From the IMG/VR virus record IMGVR_UViG_3300045612_000139, positions 1 through 40,936 of that record: a stretch of DNA of 40,936 bases; one strand, 5' to 3'. The notes below the pieces were generated by a model, which saw nothing but the letters and a program-made list of their open reading frames with translations, searched no databases and was not told the DNA's origin. Source of the DNA: a virus. A program made the translations under genes and the position numbers. Shown here piece by piece: positions 7,351-15,392 of the stretch; the stretch's first letter is position 1; each line of letters opens with the position of its first letter.

Positions 7351-8810
7351 TGGACCCCCGCGACCAAGGCGAGGCCATCAAGAGCCTGCCCTCCAACATC
7401 GAAGCCGAGCAAGCCCTTCTCGGCATCCTCATGTTTGACAACGAGGCGTTCTACAGACTGGACCGGATGGAGCCGGGCCAATTCTACGAGCCGTTCCATC
7501 AGCGAATCTTCGCCGCCATCGTTCAGTGCATATCGTCCGGTCTTCTCGCCGAGCCGACGACGCTCGTTGACAAGCTGAAATCCGACCCAGCCTTTGAGCA
7601 GTTCAAGGGCCTGAAGTATCTCGCCGATCTGGTGGACTATGCGCCCCCAGCTGCGAACGCTCCATCCTATGCGCGGGCGGTCATTGACAACGCTCTAAGG
7701 CGCCAGATCGCACAGTTGGGCGACCTGCTGAGGGGCCAAGCCCCAAATACAGACGAAGACCCTAGGGAGATCATCAGCACCGCCGAGGCATCCCTACTGG
7801 CGATGCAGGTCAGCAACCGGGAAACCCGCCTTGTCAGCGCCGCTGAGGCTTCTTCGCGGGTACTGTCGGAGATCGACGCGCCGAAAGAGCAGCGTCACGG
7901 CATCCTGACCGGATTGGAGCCGTTGGACCATATGCTAGGCCCCCTGCTGCCCGGAGACCTCGTCCTGCTGATGGGCAGGCCTTCTATGGGCAAGAGCGCG
8001 GCTGCGGAGTGCATTGCCATCAACATCGCGGCCCCCGGCTGGGCTGAGTACATTAACCAAGCCGACATGATGCCAGAGGCCACGAACGGCGTCATACAGA
8101 TCAACGGCGAAATGTCGCCTGAACAGATGGCTCGACGCCACCTGACCGACATCGCCTTCAGTGCCTGGATGAGCCAAGGGCCGAAATATTCCGACATTCG
8201 CAAGGGCGATGTTTCTTACGATCAACGCCAGATGTTGGGCCGCGCCGACGAGGTTCTGAGGCGTATGCCCATGACCATGCTGCGTCGCCGGCTGAAGATG
8301 TCCGAGCTTCGATCCCTGGCCCGACGACAGGCGTCAGAGTGGCATCGCAAGGGCGTCAGCCTGTCGGCGCTGATCATCGACCACGTCGGCCTTGTGAAGC
8401 CCGATGGCGGGCGTATGGACCGGTACGAGGCCCAGACCGAAATCAGCAACGGCCTGAAGGAAATTGCCGAAGAGCTTCAGTGCGTCGTCATCGGCCTGAA
8501 CCAGATGAACCGGGAGAACGAGAAGCGCGAGGACAAGCGGCCCCAGCTTTCGGACCTGCGGGATTCGGGTTCGTGGGAACAGGATGCTGACTTCGTGATC
8601 GGTTTCTATCGCGAGGCCTATTACGCCCAGCGTCAGCCCGAACCTAAGAAGGATCTGGAATGGGACGCCTGGGACCGAGCCAGAAAGTCCCGGACCATCG
8701 AGGCCATCGTCCTGAAGGCCCGCGAGGGCGAGTGCGGGACCGCCATGCTCTGGGGCGACGTGGCCCGCAACGCAATCCGTGGCGCCGAGCCCAAGGGGTG
8801 GTTTGTATGA
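7347..8810 (+). CDS. dnaB: replicative DNA helicase DnaB
   Basis: A 487-residue DnaB-family helicase. The N-terminal domain starts with the diagnostic LPSNIEAEQALLGILMFDNEA (about 14-34). The RecA-like domain has Walker A GRPSMGKS (210-217), a Walker B LIIDHVGL (about 345-352) and the RDSGSWEQDADFVIGFYR box (about 408-425). It unwinds the phage fork ahead of host polymerase. An insertion of about 20 residues after the Walker A region (about 232-250) is longer than in the bacterial enzyme. It starts at the ATG overlapping the previous stop. The DUF1376 replication protein follows, and probably acts as its loader or origin-binding partner. Confidence 0.93.
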   Translation: MMDPRDQGEAIKSLPSNIEAEQALLGILMFDNEAFYRLDRMEPGQFYEPFHQRIFAAIVQCISSGLLAEPTTLVDKLKSDPAFEQFKGLKYLADLVDYAPPAANAPSYARAVIDNALRRQIAQLGDLLRGQAPNTDEDPREIISTAEASLLAMQVSNRETRLVSAAEASSRVLSEIDAPKEQRHGILTGLEPLDHMLGPLLPGDLVLLMGRPSMGKSAAAECIAINIAAPGWAEYINQADMMPEATNGVIQINGEMSPEQMARRHLTDIAFSAWMSQGPKYSDIRKGDVSYDQRQMLGRADEVLRRMPMTMLRRRLKMSELRSLARRQASEWHRKGVSLSALIIDHVGLVKPDGGRMDRYEAQTEISNGLKEIAEELQCVVIGLNQMNRENEKREDKRPQLSDLRDSGSWEQDADFVIGFYREAYYAQRQPEPKKDLEWDAWDRARKSRTIEAIVLKAREGECGTAMLWGDVARNAIRGAEPKGWFV

Positions 8811-9772
8811 AGAAAGGCGAGAACTTCTATAGGCGCGAGCCGTCCAAGGCGCTCTCCGGCATGATCGGCCTGAGCTTGGAGGAGCGCGGCGTCTACAACA
8901 CCGTCTTGGACCTGCTCTACAGCACCTGGCGCCCTCTTGAGGACGATCGCGCCTTCCTGGCCGGATGGTGCGGCTGCGCGGTCCAAAAGTTGAACCCAAT
9001 CGTCCGCAGACTGATCGAGAAAGGGCGCCTTGTGACGTTCATCGAGGGAGGCCGAACCTACCTGTCAGACGAGGCCTTCGAAGCCGAGCGCGCCAAGGTC
9101 AAAGGGGACAAATCGAGCCGCTCCGGACGGGGTCAGATCGTGGAGAAGTCGGCAGGTGTCGAGGAGAAGTCGGCAGGTGTCGGACAGAACCTAGGACTTC
9201 TCGACACTGAAAACACCGAAAAACAATGCGTTACGGATCTAGATAAGAATAGAGAAGAGAAGAATACCGTTCCTAACGGAACGGGCGAAACGCCGATTTC
9301 GAATGAGCATTCGGATGACCTTGCAGAGCTTCGTGGTCTGGAGCCCAAGGCTGCAGCCTGGGCGATTTCGAGGAAGGTTCTCTGTGAGCGTGGTGGACTG
9401 ACCCGAGCGAAGGCCGGAGAGATCGTCGGGAAGCTGTTCAAGGACCACGGCCTAAGCCCCGGCGAGCTTTGGGAAGCTGCCGAGGCGACGTGGAAGGCTG
9501 GGACTGAAAACCCGATCCCGTACCTGACCCGGCTTTGCGCTTCTGCGGCAAGCAAGCGCGGCGGGGCCGACAACCTGGAACCCAGCGAGCGGCAACAGAT
9601 CGCTTGGATGCAGGACTGGGTCGAGTCGCCATCGAACTGGCGCGGGACACGCGGGCCAAGGCCGGGCGAAGTCGGATGCCGGGTCCGCCCCGAAATCCAG
9701 TACCGTTTCGGCATTCAGCCCACGCCAGCGAACGACACGGAAACCAAAACCTCAACCGGAGCCGCAGCATGA
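8807..9772 (+). CDS. DUF1376-type replication initiation protein
   Basis: A 321-residue protein. Residues 1-85 (YRREPSKALSGMIGLSLEERGVYN through LIEKGRLV) match the DUF1376 winged-helix domain found in phage replication proteins next to DnaB. The middle (about 100-165) is low-complexity and contains a repeated EKSAGV. The C-terminal region (about 185-260) is helical and may contact DnaB. Its role is probably origin binding and helicase loading, by analogy with lambda O. The middle of the gene contains tandem DNA repeats and an A-rich stretch (see the origin entry). It overlaps DnaB by 4 bp. Confidence 0.82.
   Translation: MKKGENFYRREPSKALSGMIGLSLEERGVYNTVLDLLYSTWRPLEDDRAFLAGWCGCAVQKLNPIVRRLIEKGRLVTFIEGGRTYLSDEAFEAERAKVKGDKSSRSGRGQIVEKSAGVEEKSAGVGQNLGLLDTENTEKQCVTDLDKNREEKNTVPNGTGETPISNEHSDDLAELRGLEPKAAAWAISRKVLCERGGLTRAKAGEIVGKLFKDHGLSPGELWEAAEATWKAGTENPIPYLTRLCASAASKRGGADNLEPSERQQIAWMQDWVESPSNWRGTRGPRPGEVGCRVRPEIQYRFGIQPTPANDTETKTSTGAAA
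9142..9270. other. candidate phage replication origin inside the replication gene
   Basis: Two exact 20-bp copies of GGAGAAGTCGGCAGGTGTCG (9142-9161 and 9163-9182, period 21) are followed by a related inverted segment GGACTTCTCGACAC (9194-9207) and then a stretch unusually poor in C and rich in A (9208-9266) with an ATCTAGAT palindrome near 9237. Iterons followed by an easily melted tract within the initiator gene is the layout of lambda ori in gene O. Only two perfect iterons are present, so this is a hypothesis. Confidence 0.4.
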
Positions 9773-10125
9773 CCGATTACAGCAAACCCCTCCCGACCCG
9801 CCAATGGCCGAACGAGATCACGGACCCGGTCTATTTCGTGAACGACCAATGGGCCGTGACCGGATACGGCCTGGAGCGCGTCACCGAGGATCACCCCTAC
9901 GAGTGGGACGCCGACAGGCTTCTGGCCACCCACGACAGCGGCATGGGCCATCCGCCCGGATCCGCTGTTCTACAGCACATCGGGCAAAAGACGTGGGTCG
10001 ACGCCAACCTGCTGATCGAGGCCTTCCGCGTGGCGATCAACGTTCACTGCCAGGGCCAGGCGCTGCCCTTCGACCTGGAGGCGGAAGAGCGGTCTTTGTG
10101 GACCTACAAGAGCGCCAAGCCGTGA
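9769..10125 (+). CDS. hypothetical protein
   Basis: A 118-residue acidic, aromatic-rich protein (TRQWPNEITDPVYFVNDQWAV near the N terminus, EAFRVAINVHCQG near residue 85). It begins at an ATG overlapping the previous stop. No known domain is recognised. It lies between the DUF1376 gene and the QueD/DpdA pair. The function is unknown. Confidence 0.7.
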   Translation: MTDYSKPLPTRQWPNEITDPVYFVNDQWAVTGYGLERVTEDHPYEWDADRLLATHDSGMGHPPGSAVLQHIGQKTWVDANLLIEAFRVAINVHCQGQALPFDLEAEERSLWTYKSAKP

Positions 10126-10187
10126 CCTCGAACCCAGCCAACGACACCCCCAAGCCTGACCTGTTTGCAGAAGGAGCGGCGGCATGA
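10122..10187 (+). CDS. possible 21-codon bridging ORF
   Basis: A GTG-started frame of 21 codons whose start overlaps the upstream stop (GTGA) and whose TGA overlaps the downstream ATG (ATGA). The peptide contains SNPANDTPKPDLF. It may be a true microprotein or only a translational bridge that keeps ribosomes running to the QueD-like gene. AGAAGGAG inside it is the ribosome binding site for the next gene. Confidence 0.3.
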   Translation: MTSNPANDTPKPDLFAEGAAA

Positions 10188-10504
10188 GCAAGGCGGTCGA
10201 TTGGACCGAGACTACCTTCGACGCCGCCCACAAGGGCGAGTTCGCCGAACAGGTTCACGGTCACACCTGGCACGTCCGCGTCTTTTGGGCTGCCGATCCG
10301 GTCAGGGACGCGCGGTTCATGCACGCCCGCCTGCGCCAGTATTTGGAAGCCGCCTTCGAACACCGGCTGCTGGACGATGTGATCGCGGAGCCGACCAACT
10401 ACGGCGTGGCGAAGGCCCTGCTCCAGCTCATGGGCGACGACATCACAGTCATCGAAGTTTGGCGCGGCGGCATCTGCCCTTGCGGTGTGAGGGTAGAGCG
10501 ATGA
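10184..10504 (+). CDS. queD: QueD-like 6-carboxy/6-pyruvoyl-tetrahydropterin synthase homologue
   Basis: A 106-residue T-fold protein. The FDAAHKG box with His16 and HGHTWHVRV with His25 and His27 give the three zinc-binding histidines of the QueD/PTPS family. EHRLLDD (about 64-70) and PTNYGVAKALLQL (about 74-86) match the downstream conserved segments, and VIEVWRGGICPCG replaces the usual final box. QueD makes 6-carboxytetrahydropterin in 7-deazaguanine (preQ0) synthesis. The catalytic Cys that normally precedes HGH is not visible, so activity is uncertain or uses another residue. It sits directly before a DpdA-like gene (4-bp overlap), which supports a role in DNA modification. Confidence 0.8.
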   Translation: MSKAVDWTETTFDAAHKGEFAEQVHGHTWHVRVFWAADPVRDARFMHARLRQYLEAAFEHRLLDDVIAEPTNYGVAKALLQLMGDDITVIEVWRGGICPCGVRVER

Positions 10505-11283
10505 GGACGCTTGCGCCCGCCGCCTATCACGGCACGCCGATCACCCCGTATTCAGTCCTGCACGCTCTTGGGTGTCGAGATTACTTCGTGTCCTACTTCC
10601 GACCCGATCAGGTCGAGTGGATCGACGCCAATGCCCGGTCTTGGGTTGCCGACAACGGCATCTTCTCGGCATGGATGAAGGGGATCGAGTTCAGCGACGC
10701 TTACTGGCAGGGCTATTACGATTTCTGCCGCCGTTGGTGTCTTGGCGGGAACTGCGCATGGGCAGTCATCCCCGATCCCATCGGAACGGGAACGCAGGAA
10801 CTCGACTACTTCATCCGCGAATGGCCGGCCGACCTGAAGGACTACGGCGTTCCGGTCTATCACCTCGACGAGCCTATAGACCGGGCCATTGCCTTGCTGG
10901 AGCGGTTCGGCCGCCTATGCGTCGGCGCCACCGGCGAGTATCGCGCCATCCTATCGCTTCCGTTCTGCGAGCGGATGGACGATCTGTTCAACGCGATCCA
11001 TGCCGCATTCGGTCGGATCCCGCCGATCCACTTCTTCCGTGGCCTCCAGCTTCTGAAGCCCGGCTGCGATTGGCCCATCACATCGGCCGACAGCACCGAC
11101 ATCGCCCGCAATCACAACCGCCGGAAGGCTCTCGGCCCCCAATATCTCTGGGCCGTTCAGCAAGCTGCCGGGCGATGGGACGCCATGGCCGCAAATCGTG
11201 ACCTGTCATGGCCACCTGAGCGTCGCGCTCAACTCCACCTATTCACCGCCAACGACAATCCCCGCTCGGAGATCGCAGCATGA
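10501..11283 (+). CDS. DpdA-like deazaguanine DNA transglycosylase
   Basis: A 260-residue protein resembling the DpdA/TGT-like TIM-barrel family that exchanges guanine in DNA for a 7-deazaguanine. Visible landmarks in order: ADNGIFSAW (50-58, Asp51), WAVIPDPIG (87-95, Asp92), VYHLDEP (119-125), VGATGEY (141-147), FFRGLQLL (178-185) and SADSTDIARNH (195-205). The pair of conserved acidic loops fits the two catalytic aspartates of TGT enzymes, but I cannot assign them with certainty. The adjacent QueD-like gene supports the call. Modified DNA would resist host restriction enzymes. Some databases may still label such proteins hypothetical. Confidence 0.68.
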   Translation: MRTLAPAAYHGTPITPYSVLHALGCRDYFVSYFRPDQVEWIDANARSWVADNGIFSAWMKGIEFSDAYWQGYYDFCRRWCLGGNCAWAVIPDPIGTGTQELDYFIREWPADLKDYGVPVYHLDEPIDRAIALLERFGRLCVGATGEYRAILSLPFCERMDDLFNAIHAAFGRIPPIHFFRGLQLLKPGCDWPITSADSTDIARNHNRRKALGPQYLWAVQQAAGRWDAMAANRDLSWPPERRAQLHLFTANDNPRSEIAA

Positions 11284-12092
11284 GCAAGGCCGACCGCATC
11301 AAGAAGCGCCTCCGCAAGGGCCGCTTCGCCAAACCCTCCCTCCCCCGCATGATCGGGGCCAATGACAATCACCCGGCGGCGGTGAACGATAACCTGGCCC
11401 CTGTGTCCATCAAGGGCGTGTCCCTGACGGACGGCCAGCTTCGCCGCTACTACATCGCCCTCCGCAACATCGAACAGCCTGGCCTTGAGGTTCAAAGGGC
11501 CGGGCACGTCGTGCTGGAGACGATAGAGCGGGAAATAGACGCCGTTCTAGCCGAGCGCCACGCCGCCGAAGGGATCGAGGAACGGCGAGGACTTGAGGCC
11601 CTTCGCGGATTGGAGATCGGCCGCTCCGATGTTGAGGGGGCCAAGGGCGCGCCCCGGCTTCATGTCGATGGGCTGGAGACCCTTTGGAGTTCCAAGGCCA
11701 TCACGACGAACCAACGGGCCGCCGGACTCCGCTACAGGCTGGACTATGAGCGGATTGACCCGGAGAAACAGTTGACCCCGCCCGAGGCCAAGGACGTCCG
11801 CCACGGCTACGGCGGCGAGGGCTGGGATGACAAGCGGCGTGAGATCGAGGAACGGGTCTTCAGGGTCAAGCTGATGATCTGCGGCATCGACAACCTACCG
11901 GGCTCACGCGGCGCCCTCCCCAACCTCCCCAAAGGCCACCCCGCCATGAGGGCGATCTATGCCTTAGACGAAGTCGCCGGAAAGGGCCGGATCATCGCCT
12001 ATATGAGCGAGAGCGGGTCTGTGCGGGCCAGGATCAGGGAAGACTTGATCTTCGCCCTAGACGCCTGCGAGATCGTGTATGGGATAGGCTGA
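11280..12092 (+). CDS. DUF6456-like protein, possible late regulator
   Basis: A 270-residue protein with a basic N terminus (SKADRIKKRLRKGRF). Residues 135-160 (ITTNQRAAGLRYRLDYER) resemble the helix of DUF6456 proteins, which occur in alphaproteobacterial phages and host regulators. No catalytic motif is seen. It is the last gene of the early operon and stands just before a strong terminator and the packaging genes, where a late-gene activator or antiterminator is usually found. That role is inferred from position. The 5' end overlaps the DpdA-like gene (ATGA). Confidence 0.5.
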   Translation: MSKADRIKKRLRKGRFAKPSLPRMIGANDNHPAAVNDNLAPVSIKGVSLTDGQLRRYYIALRNIEQPGLEVQRAGHVVLETIEREIDAVLAERHAAEGIEERRGLEALRGLEIGRSDVEGAKGAPRLHVDGLETLWSSKAITTNQRAAGLRYRLDYERIDPEKQLTPPEAKDVRHGYGGEGWDDKRREIEERVFRVKLMICGIDNLPGSRGALPNLPKGHPAMRAIYALDEVAGKGRIIAYMSESGSVRARIREDLIFALDACEIVYGIG

Positions 12093-12159
12093 TCAACACC
12101 ACATCTTGACGCGGAAGAGTAAATCGTCGCATACGGCAAACAGGGCGTTTCGCCCACAC

Positions 12160-12190
12160 AGGGCTCCCGGCAACCGCTAGGAGCCCTTTT
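12160..12190 (+). terminator. rho-independent terminator ending the early operon
   Basis: AGGGCTCC pairs with GGAGCCCT (8 bp) and is followed by TTTTCC. A smaller hairpin (GGGCG/CGCCC, 12143-12155) precedes it. The whole gap from 12093 to 12280 has no gene. It holds this terminator and presumably a promoter for the late genes, which I cannot pinpoint. Confidence 0.8.
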
Positions 12191-12280
12191 CCGTTTCCAA
12201 CCCCTCCACGCAATGAGCTACGGCGATAAGGCTGGCTGGGGTGGTGAGAGACGGGGAGACAGACCCGAACATCGGAGGCG

Positions 12281-12499
12281 ATGATGACCGCAGCCATCGT
12301 CGAAACGAAGATCAGCGTTGGCAAGGACGCCTATGGCCGCCCCGTCACCGCCACCCGCACGAAGTCCTATGACGGCAAGATCGTCTGGACCATTCGCAGC
12401 GAGCCGATGAACCAGCGCGACGACGGCGAGCGGATGACCGGCCTCACCGATGAAAACCTGCGCTCGCTCGTGGAAGCGGTCGGGCTGATTCCAGCCTAG
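12281..12499 (+). CDS. small hypothetical protein
   Basis: A 72-residue protein with a good GGAGG ribosome binding site and a double ATG (12281 and 12284). It contains KDAYGRPVTATRTKSYDGKIVWTI and looks like a small beta-rich domain. It is the first gene of the late transcript, ahead of the HNH nuclease. The function is unknown. Confidence 0.65.
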   Translation: MMTAAIVETKISVGKDAYGRPVTATRTKSYDGKIVWTIRSEPMNQRDDGERMTGLTDENLRSLVEAVGLIPA

Positions 12500-12555
12500 C
12501 CCACGACCCACAGGGACAACCCGCCCCCAAAAGGCGTTGATACAGCGGAGCCCGT

Positions 12556-12927
12556 ATGGCCCGGCCCGACTATCGCAGCACTCAGGCCGCCGAGTATCGG
12601 CATTGGTACAACAGCGCGCGATGGAAAGGCCCTCACGGTCGCCGTGCCGAGCAGCTAGCTCGCGAGCCGCTGTGCCGCATGTGTGCAGCAGAGGGGCGAG
12701 TGACCGCTGGGACAGTAGCCGACCACATCATCCCTCATCGAGGCGATCCCCGCCTGTTCTGGGAAGGTGAGCTGCAAACCCTTTGCGACGCCCTCCCCTG
12801 GCGCTGTCACTCAAGCCGCAAGCAGAAGATCGAGACGCTCGGCTATGAGCCCGGCTGCGACCTCGCTGGGCGCCCCAAGGACATCGGGCATCCCTGGAAC
12901 CGACCGAAGGCGCGGGCGGGGGGCTAG
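12556..12927 (+). CDS. HNH endonuclease of the packaging region
   Basis: A 123-residue HNH nuclease. Residues 39-45 (PLCRMCA) and 79-90 hold the zinc-binding cysteines (LCDALPWRCHSS), with the catalytic ADHIIPHRGD (about 54-63) between them. HNH proteins next to terminase genes assist genome cleavage in many HK97-type phages. A CGGAG ribosome binding site precedes the ATG. The final Cys pair is spaced more widely (LCDALPWRCH) than the common CxxCH, a small deviation. Confidence 0.88.
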   Translation: MARPDYRSTQAAEYRHWYNSARWKGPHGRRAEQLAREPLCRMCAAEGRVTAGTVADHIIPHRGDPRLFWEGELQTLCDALPWRCHSSRKQKIETLGYEPGCDLAGRPKDIGHPWNRPKARAGG

Positions 12928-12983
12928 GAAAAGTCTGGAGCCTTCGCCTTGAAGACCGGCGACCAAGCTGCGTTCGCACCGAG

Positions 12984-13028
12984 ATGAGTTTCAAAGCAAA
13001 AAGTTGGGAGCACCCCCGTAGGGGGTGA
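12984..13028 (+). promoter_or_regulatory. 14-codon leader ORF ending in a hairpin ahead of terminase
   Basis: ATG at 12984 opens a 14-codon frame (MSFKAKSWEHPRRG) that stops at 13026-13028. Its 3' part forms CACCCCC/GGGGGTG (13011-13027, 7 bp, 3-nt loop). The G-rich arm is the only Shine-Dalgarno-like sequence before the terminase small ATG at 13035, so the hairpin could hide it until the leader is translated. The gap 12928-13034 otherwise holds nothing recognisable. Confidence 0.4.
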
Positions 13029-13034
13029 TGCTGC

Positions 13035-13472
13035 ATGAACGAGGTGCAGGGCACCGGGTCCATCCTTCCGGAGCCCGACTGGCGTATTCTGTTGACCGAC
13101 GATTTGGAGATTGAGGCGGCGGCCGAGCATTGGCGCCGGATCACCACGGAAATGCGGGAGCGGAACACCCTCGCGCCGTCGAACGGGCATGCTGTCCAGC
13201 GCTTGGTTCTGTCGTACATCCTCTACGACCGCTGCGCGCGTGAAGTCGCGGAGAACGGCGCTGTCACTAAGCCGAAGCGCGGCAACCCGAAGGCCATCAC
13301 GCGGCTTAGCCCTCACTTCACCGCCATGCGCGAATCCGGTTCAGACGCCGCCACCATGGAGTCTGAGCTGGGCCTTTCGCCGCGCCGGCGCAGCACGGCC
13401 GCCAAGGTCGAACGGAAAGCGAGGTCGACTCGTGCGTCGGACTCGTACCTCAAACCCGTCGCGCGCGGCTGA
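13035..13472 (+). CDS. terS: terminase small subunit, P27 family
   Basis: A 145-residue P27-type small terminase. The pattern EPDWRILL, then AAAEHWRRITTEMRERNTL and SNGHAVQRLVLSYILYDR (about 30-75), matches the family's helical core, which recognises phage DNA and regulates the large subunit. The C-terminal part is basic and disordered (SPRRRSTAAKVERKARS). It overlaps the large subunit start (13432). Confidence 0.87.
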   Translation: MNEVQGTGSILPEPDWRILLTDDLEIEAAAEHWRRITTEMRERNTLAPSNGHAVQRLVLSYILYDRCAREVAENGAVTKPKRGNPKAITRLSPHFTAMRESGSDAATMESELGLSPRRRSTAAKVERKARSTRASDSYLKPVARG

Positions 13473-15243
13473 TCCGACAACCCGCTGGGCGCAGGATGTC
13501 GTCGCTGGACGGATCATTGCCGGCGAGTTGACCGGACTGGCGGCGGAGCGCCACCTTCGCGATCTGGCCGACGGCCAGTCGCGAGGCCTGCACTTCGACA
13601 CGGAGAGCGCGGCGCGCGCCCTGGGGTTCTTCCCGGCGGTTCTGACCATCACGGCCGGCGCCAAGGAGGGCGAGGCCTTCCATCCTCTGCCCTGGCACGT
13701 ATTCACGATCGGGTCGCTGTTCGGGTGGAAGAAGGACAGCGGACGGCTTCGGTTTAGGCAGGGGTGGCTGGAGACCGGAAAGGGCCAGGCCAAATCGCCG
13801 CTTATGGCGGCGATCGGCCTCTACCTGATGGGCTGGCACGGGGTGAAGCGTTCCGAAGTCTACGCTATCGGCCAGGACCGGGCGACGGCTAACGTCCTGT
13901 TCAAGGATGCGGTGGCCATGTGCCGGGCCGATTTACCGGACACACCGGAGGACGAAACCGACAGCCTAGCCAGCCGCGGAGAGGTCCTGATCCGGGGCGA
14001 AGGTGACAACGCCTGGAAGATCGAGCACCCGGGAACCGGGTCAAAGTTTCAAGCGCTGGCCAACGGAGAGGCAATCTCGGGTCCACGGCCCACACTGGTG
14101 ACGGCGGACGAGATCCACGAGTTCAAGTCGGGCGCGTCGATCGAGACATGGCGCCGGGCCATCGCCAAGATGCCGGGCGACGCGCTGATGTTGCTGGGGA
14201 CCAACACGCCGGCGACGACTCAACTGGTCGGCACGGCATACAGCGAGTTTTTCCAGCGGGTGCTGAAGGGTGACGTGACGGACGACGAGGCGTTCGCTTT
14301 CATTGCCCGGGTCGACAAGGCTGACCGCGAGAATATCTTCGACAACGAGGCGGCTTGGGTGAAGTCCTTGCCCGCGTTGGACATCACCTTCCCGATCGAG
14401 AACATCCGGGGCGAGGTAAACACCGCCCGGGTGCTGACCTCGACGGCCATGTCCGTGAAGCGCCTGTATTTTGGCATCCCCACGGGCGCGGCTGACTTCT
14501 GGATTGAGGAAGACGCCTGGGCCGCGGTTCAGGGCGAGTTCGACGAAGCCGATATGAAGGGCTGCCCGTGCTGGCTTTCCCTCGACCTGTCGCAGAAGAA
14601 CGACCTTACGGCGCTGACGGAGGTGTGGCTGAAGGACGGAAAGCTCTACGCGAAGACTTGGTATTGGACGACGCGGAGCGGACTGGCCGAACGAGAGCGC
14701 GGCGACCAGGCGCCCTACTCACAGTGGGAAGCGGACGGCTGGCTGAACGTCGTGGATGGCGCAGTCATCGACAAGTCGTTTATCGCAGCAAAGGTTGCGG
14801 AGATCTACGCCGAGCATGAGGTCCAGTTCCTAGCCTTCGACGTCGCTGGCATGGCCGATTTCGAGGCTGCCTGTGAGGAGATCGGCTTTCCGGTGTGGCG
14901 CTGGAAGGGCGACAAGGAGCCCATGGGAACCGGACTAAAGCTGGTCGCCCACGCGCAGGGCACGCGGGTCGTGTTCGAGGACCGGCAGCTCTGCATGCCC
15001 CGCTCCGTTGAGCGGCTTGAGGACGCCATTCTGAACAAGACCATTACGGTCGAGGCCTCGCCGGTGACCTACTGGTGCGCGGGCAATGCGCTGCTGATCG
15101 CGGACGGACAGAAGAACCGGGCATTCGACAAGAAGCGCTCGCGCGGACGGATCGATGGCCTTGTCACCTTGGCGATGGGAACGGGCGCTGCGACCTACAC
15201 AGGTGAGGCCAAGGCTCCCCAGTTCCAAATGTTCTTCGCCTGA
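13432..15243 (+). CDS. terL: terminase large subunit
   Basis: A 603-residue packaging ATPase/nuclease. The Walker A region is the P-loop variant GKGQAKSPL (about 119-127), Walker B is VTADEIHEF (about 222-230), and GTNTP (about 256-260) is the coupling motif. The nuclease domain begins with LSLDLSQKNDL (about 382-392), and AFDVAGM (about 469-475) supplies another acidic residue. It packages DNA into the prohead with the P27 small subunit. The frame runs further upstream, but the GTG at 13432, with a GCGAGG ahead of it and inside the small subunit's end, gives a normal family length. Confidence 0.92.
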   Translation: MRRTRTSNPSRAADPTTRWAQDVVAGRIIAGELTGLAAERHLRDLADGQSRGLHFDTESAARALGFFPAVLTITAGAKEGEAFHPLPWHVFTIGSLFGWKKDSGRLRFRQGWLETGKGQAKSPLMAAIGLYLMGWHGVKRSEVYAIGQDRATANVLFKDAVAMCRADLPDTPEDETDSLASRGEVLIRGEGDNAWKIEHPGTGSKFQALANGEAISGPRPTLVTADEIHEFKSGASIETWRRAIAKMPGDALMLLGTNTPATTQLVGTAYSEFFQRVLKGDVTDDEAFAFIARVDKADRENIFDNEAAWVKSLPALDITFPIENIRGEVNTARVLTSTAMSVKRLYFGIPTGAADFWIEEDAWAAVQGEFDEADMKGCPCWLSLDLSQKNDLTALTEVWLKDGKLYAKTWYWTTRSGLAERERGDQAPYSQWEADGWLNVVDGAVIDKSFIAAKVAEIYAEHEVQFLAFDVAGMADFEAACEEIGFPVWRWKGDKEPMGTGLKLVAHAQGTRVVFEDRQLCMPRSVERLEDAILNKTITVEASPVTYWCAGNALLIADGQKNRAFDKKRSRGRIDGLVTLAMGTGAATYTGEAKAPQFQMFFA

Positions 15244-15276
15244 AGGCGATCCCTGAAATCGGAAACGGAGGCCGCC

Positions 15277-15318
15277 ATGCAGGATCGGGCCTACAGGCTT
15301 GGGACTCAACCGAACTAG
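15277..15318 (+). pseudogene. orphan 13-codon ORF with strong RBS
   Basis: GGAGG five nt before an ATG opens MQDRAYRLGTQPN and then a stop. It lies in the gap between terminase and the GIY-YIG gene and may be the start of a gene cut off by insertion of the endonuclease, or an unrelated leader. The rest of the gap (15319-15392) shows nothing recognisable. Confidence 0.25.
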
Positions 15319-15392
15319 GCTATAAAGATCGGGGCCGCGAGGTGCGTCAACACCGCAGCGACCCCTAACCAACCGAGCGATTGAGGCGCCCG

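Noticed and set aside
10184-11283. A complete preQ0 pathway
   Set aside because: No folE, queE or queC is present in the window; only the QueD-like and DpdA-like genes are.
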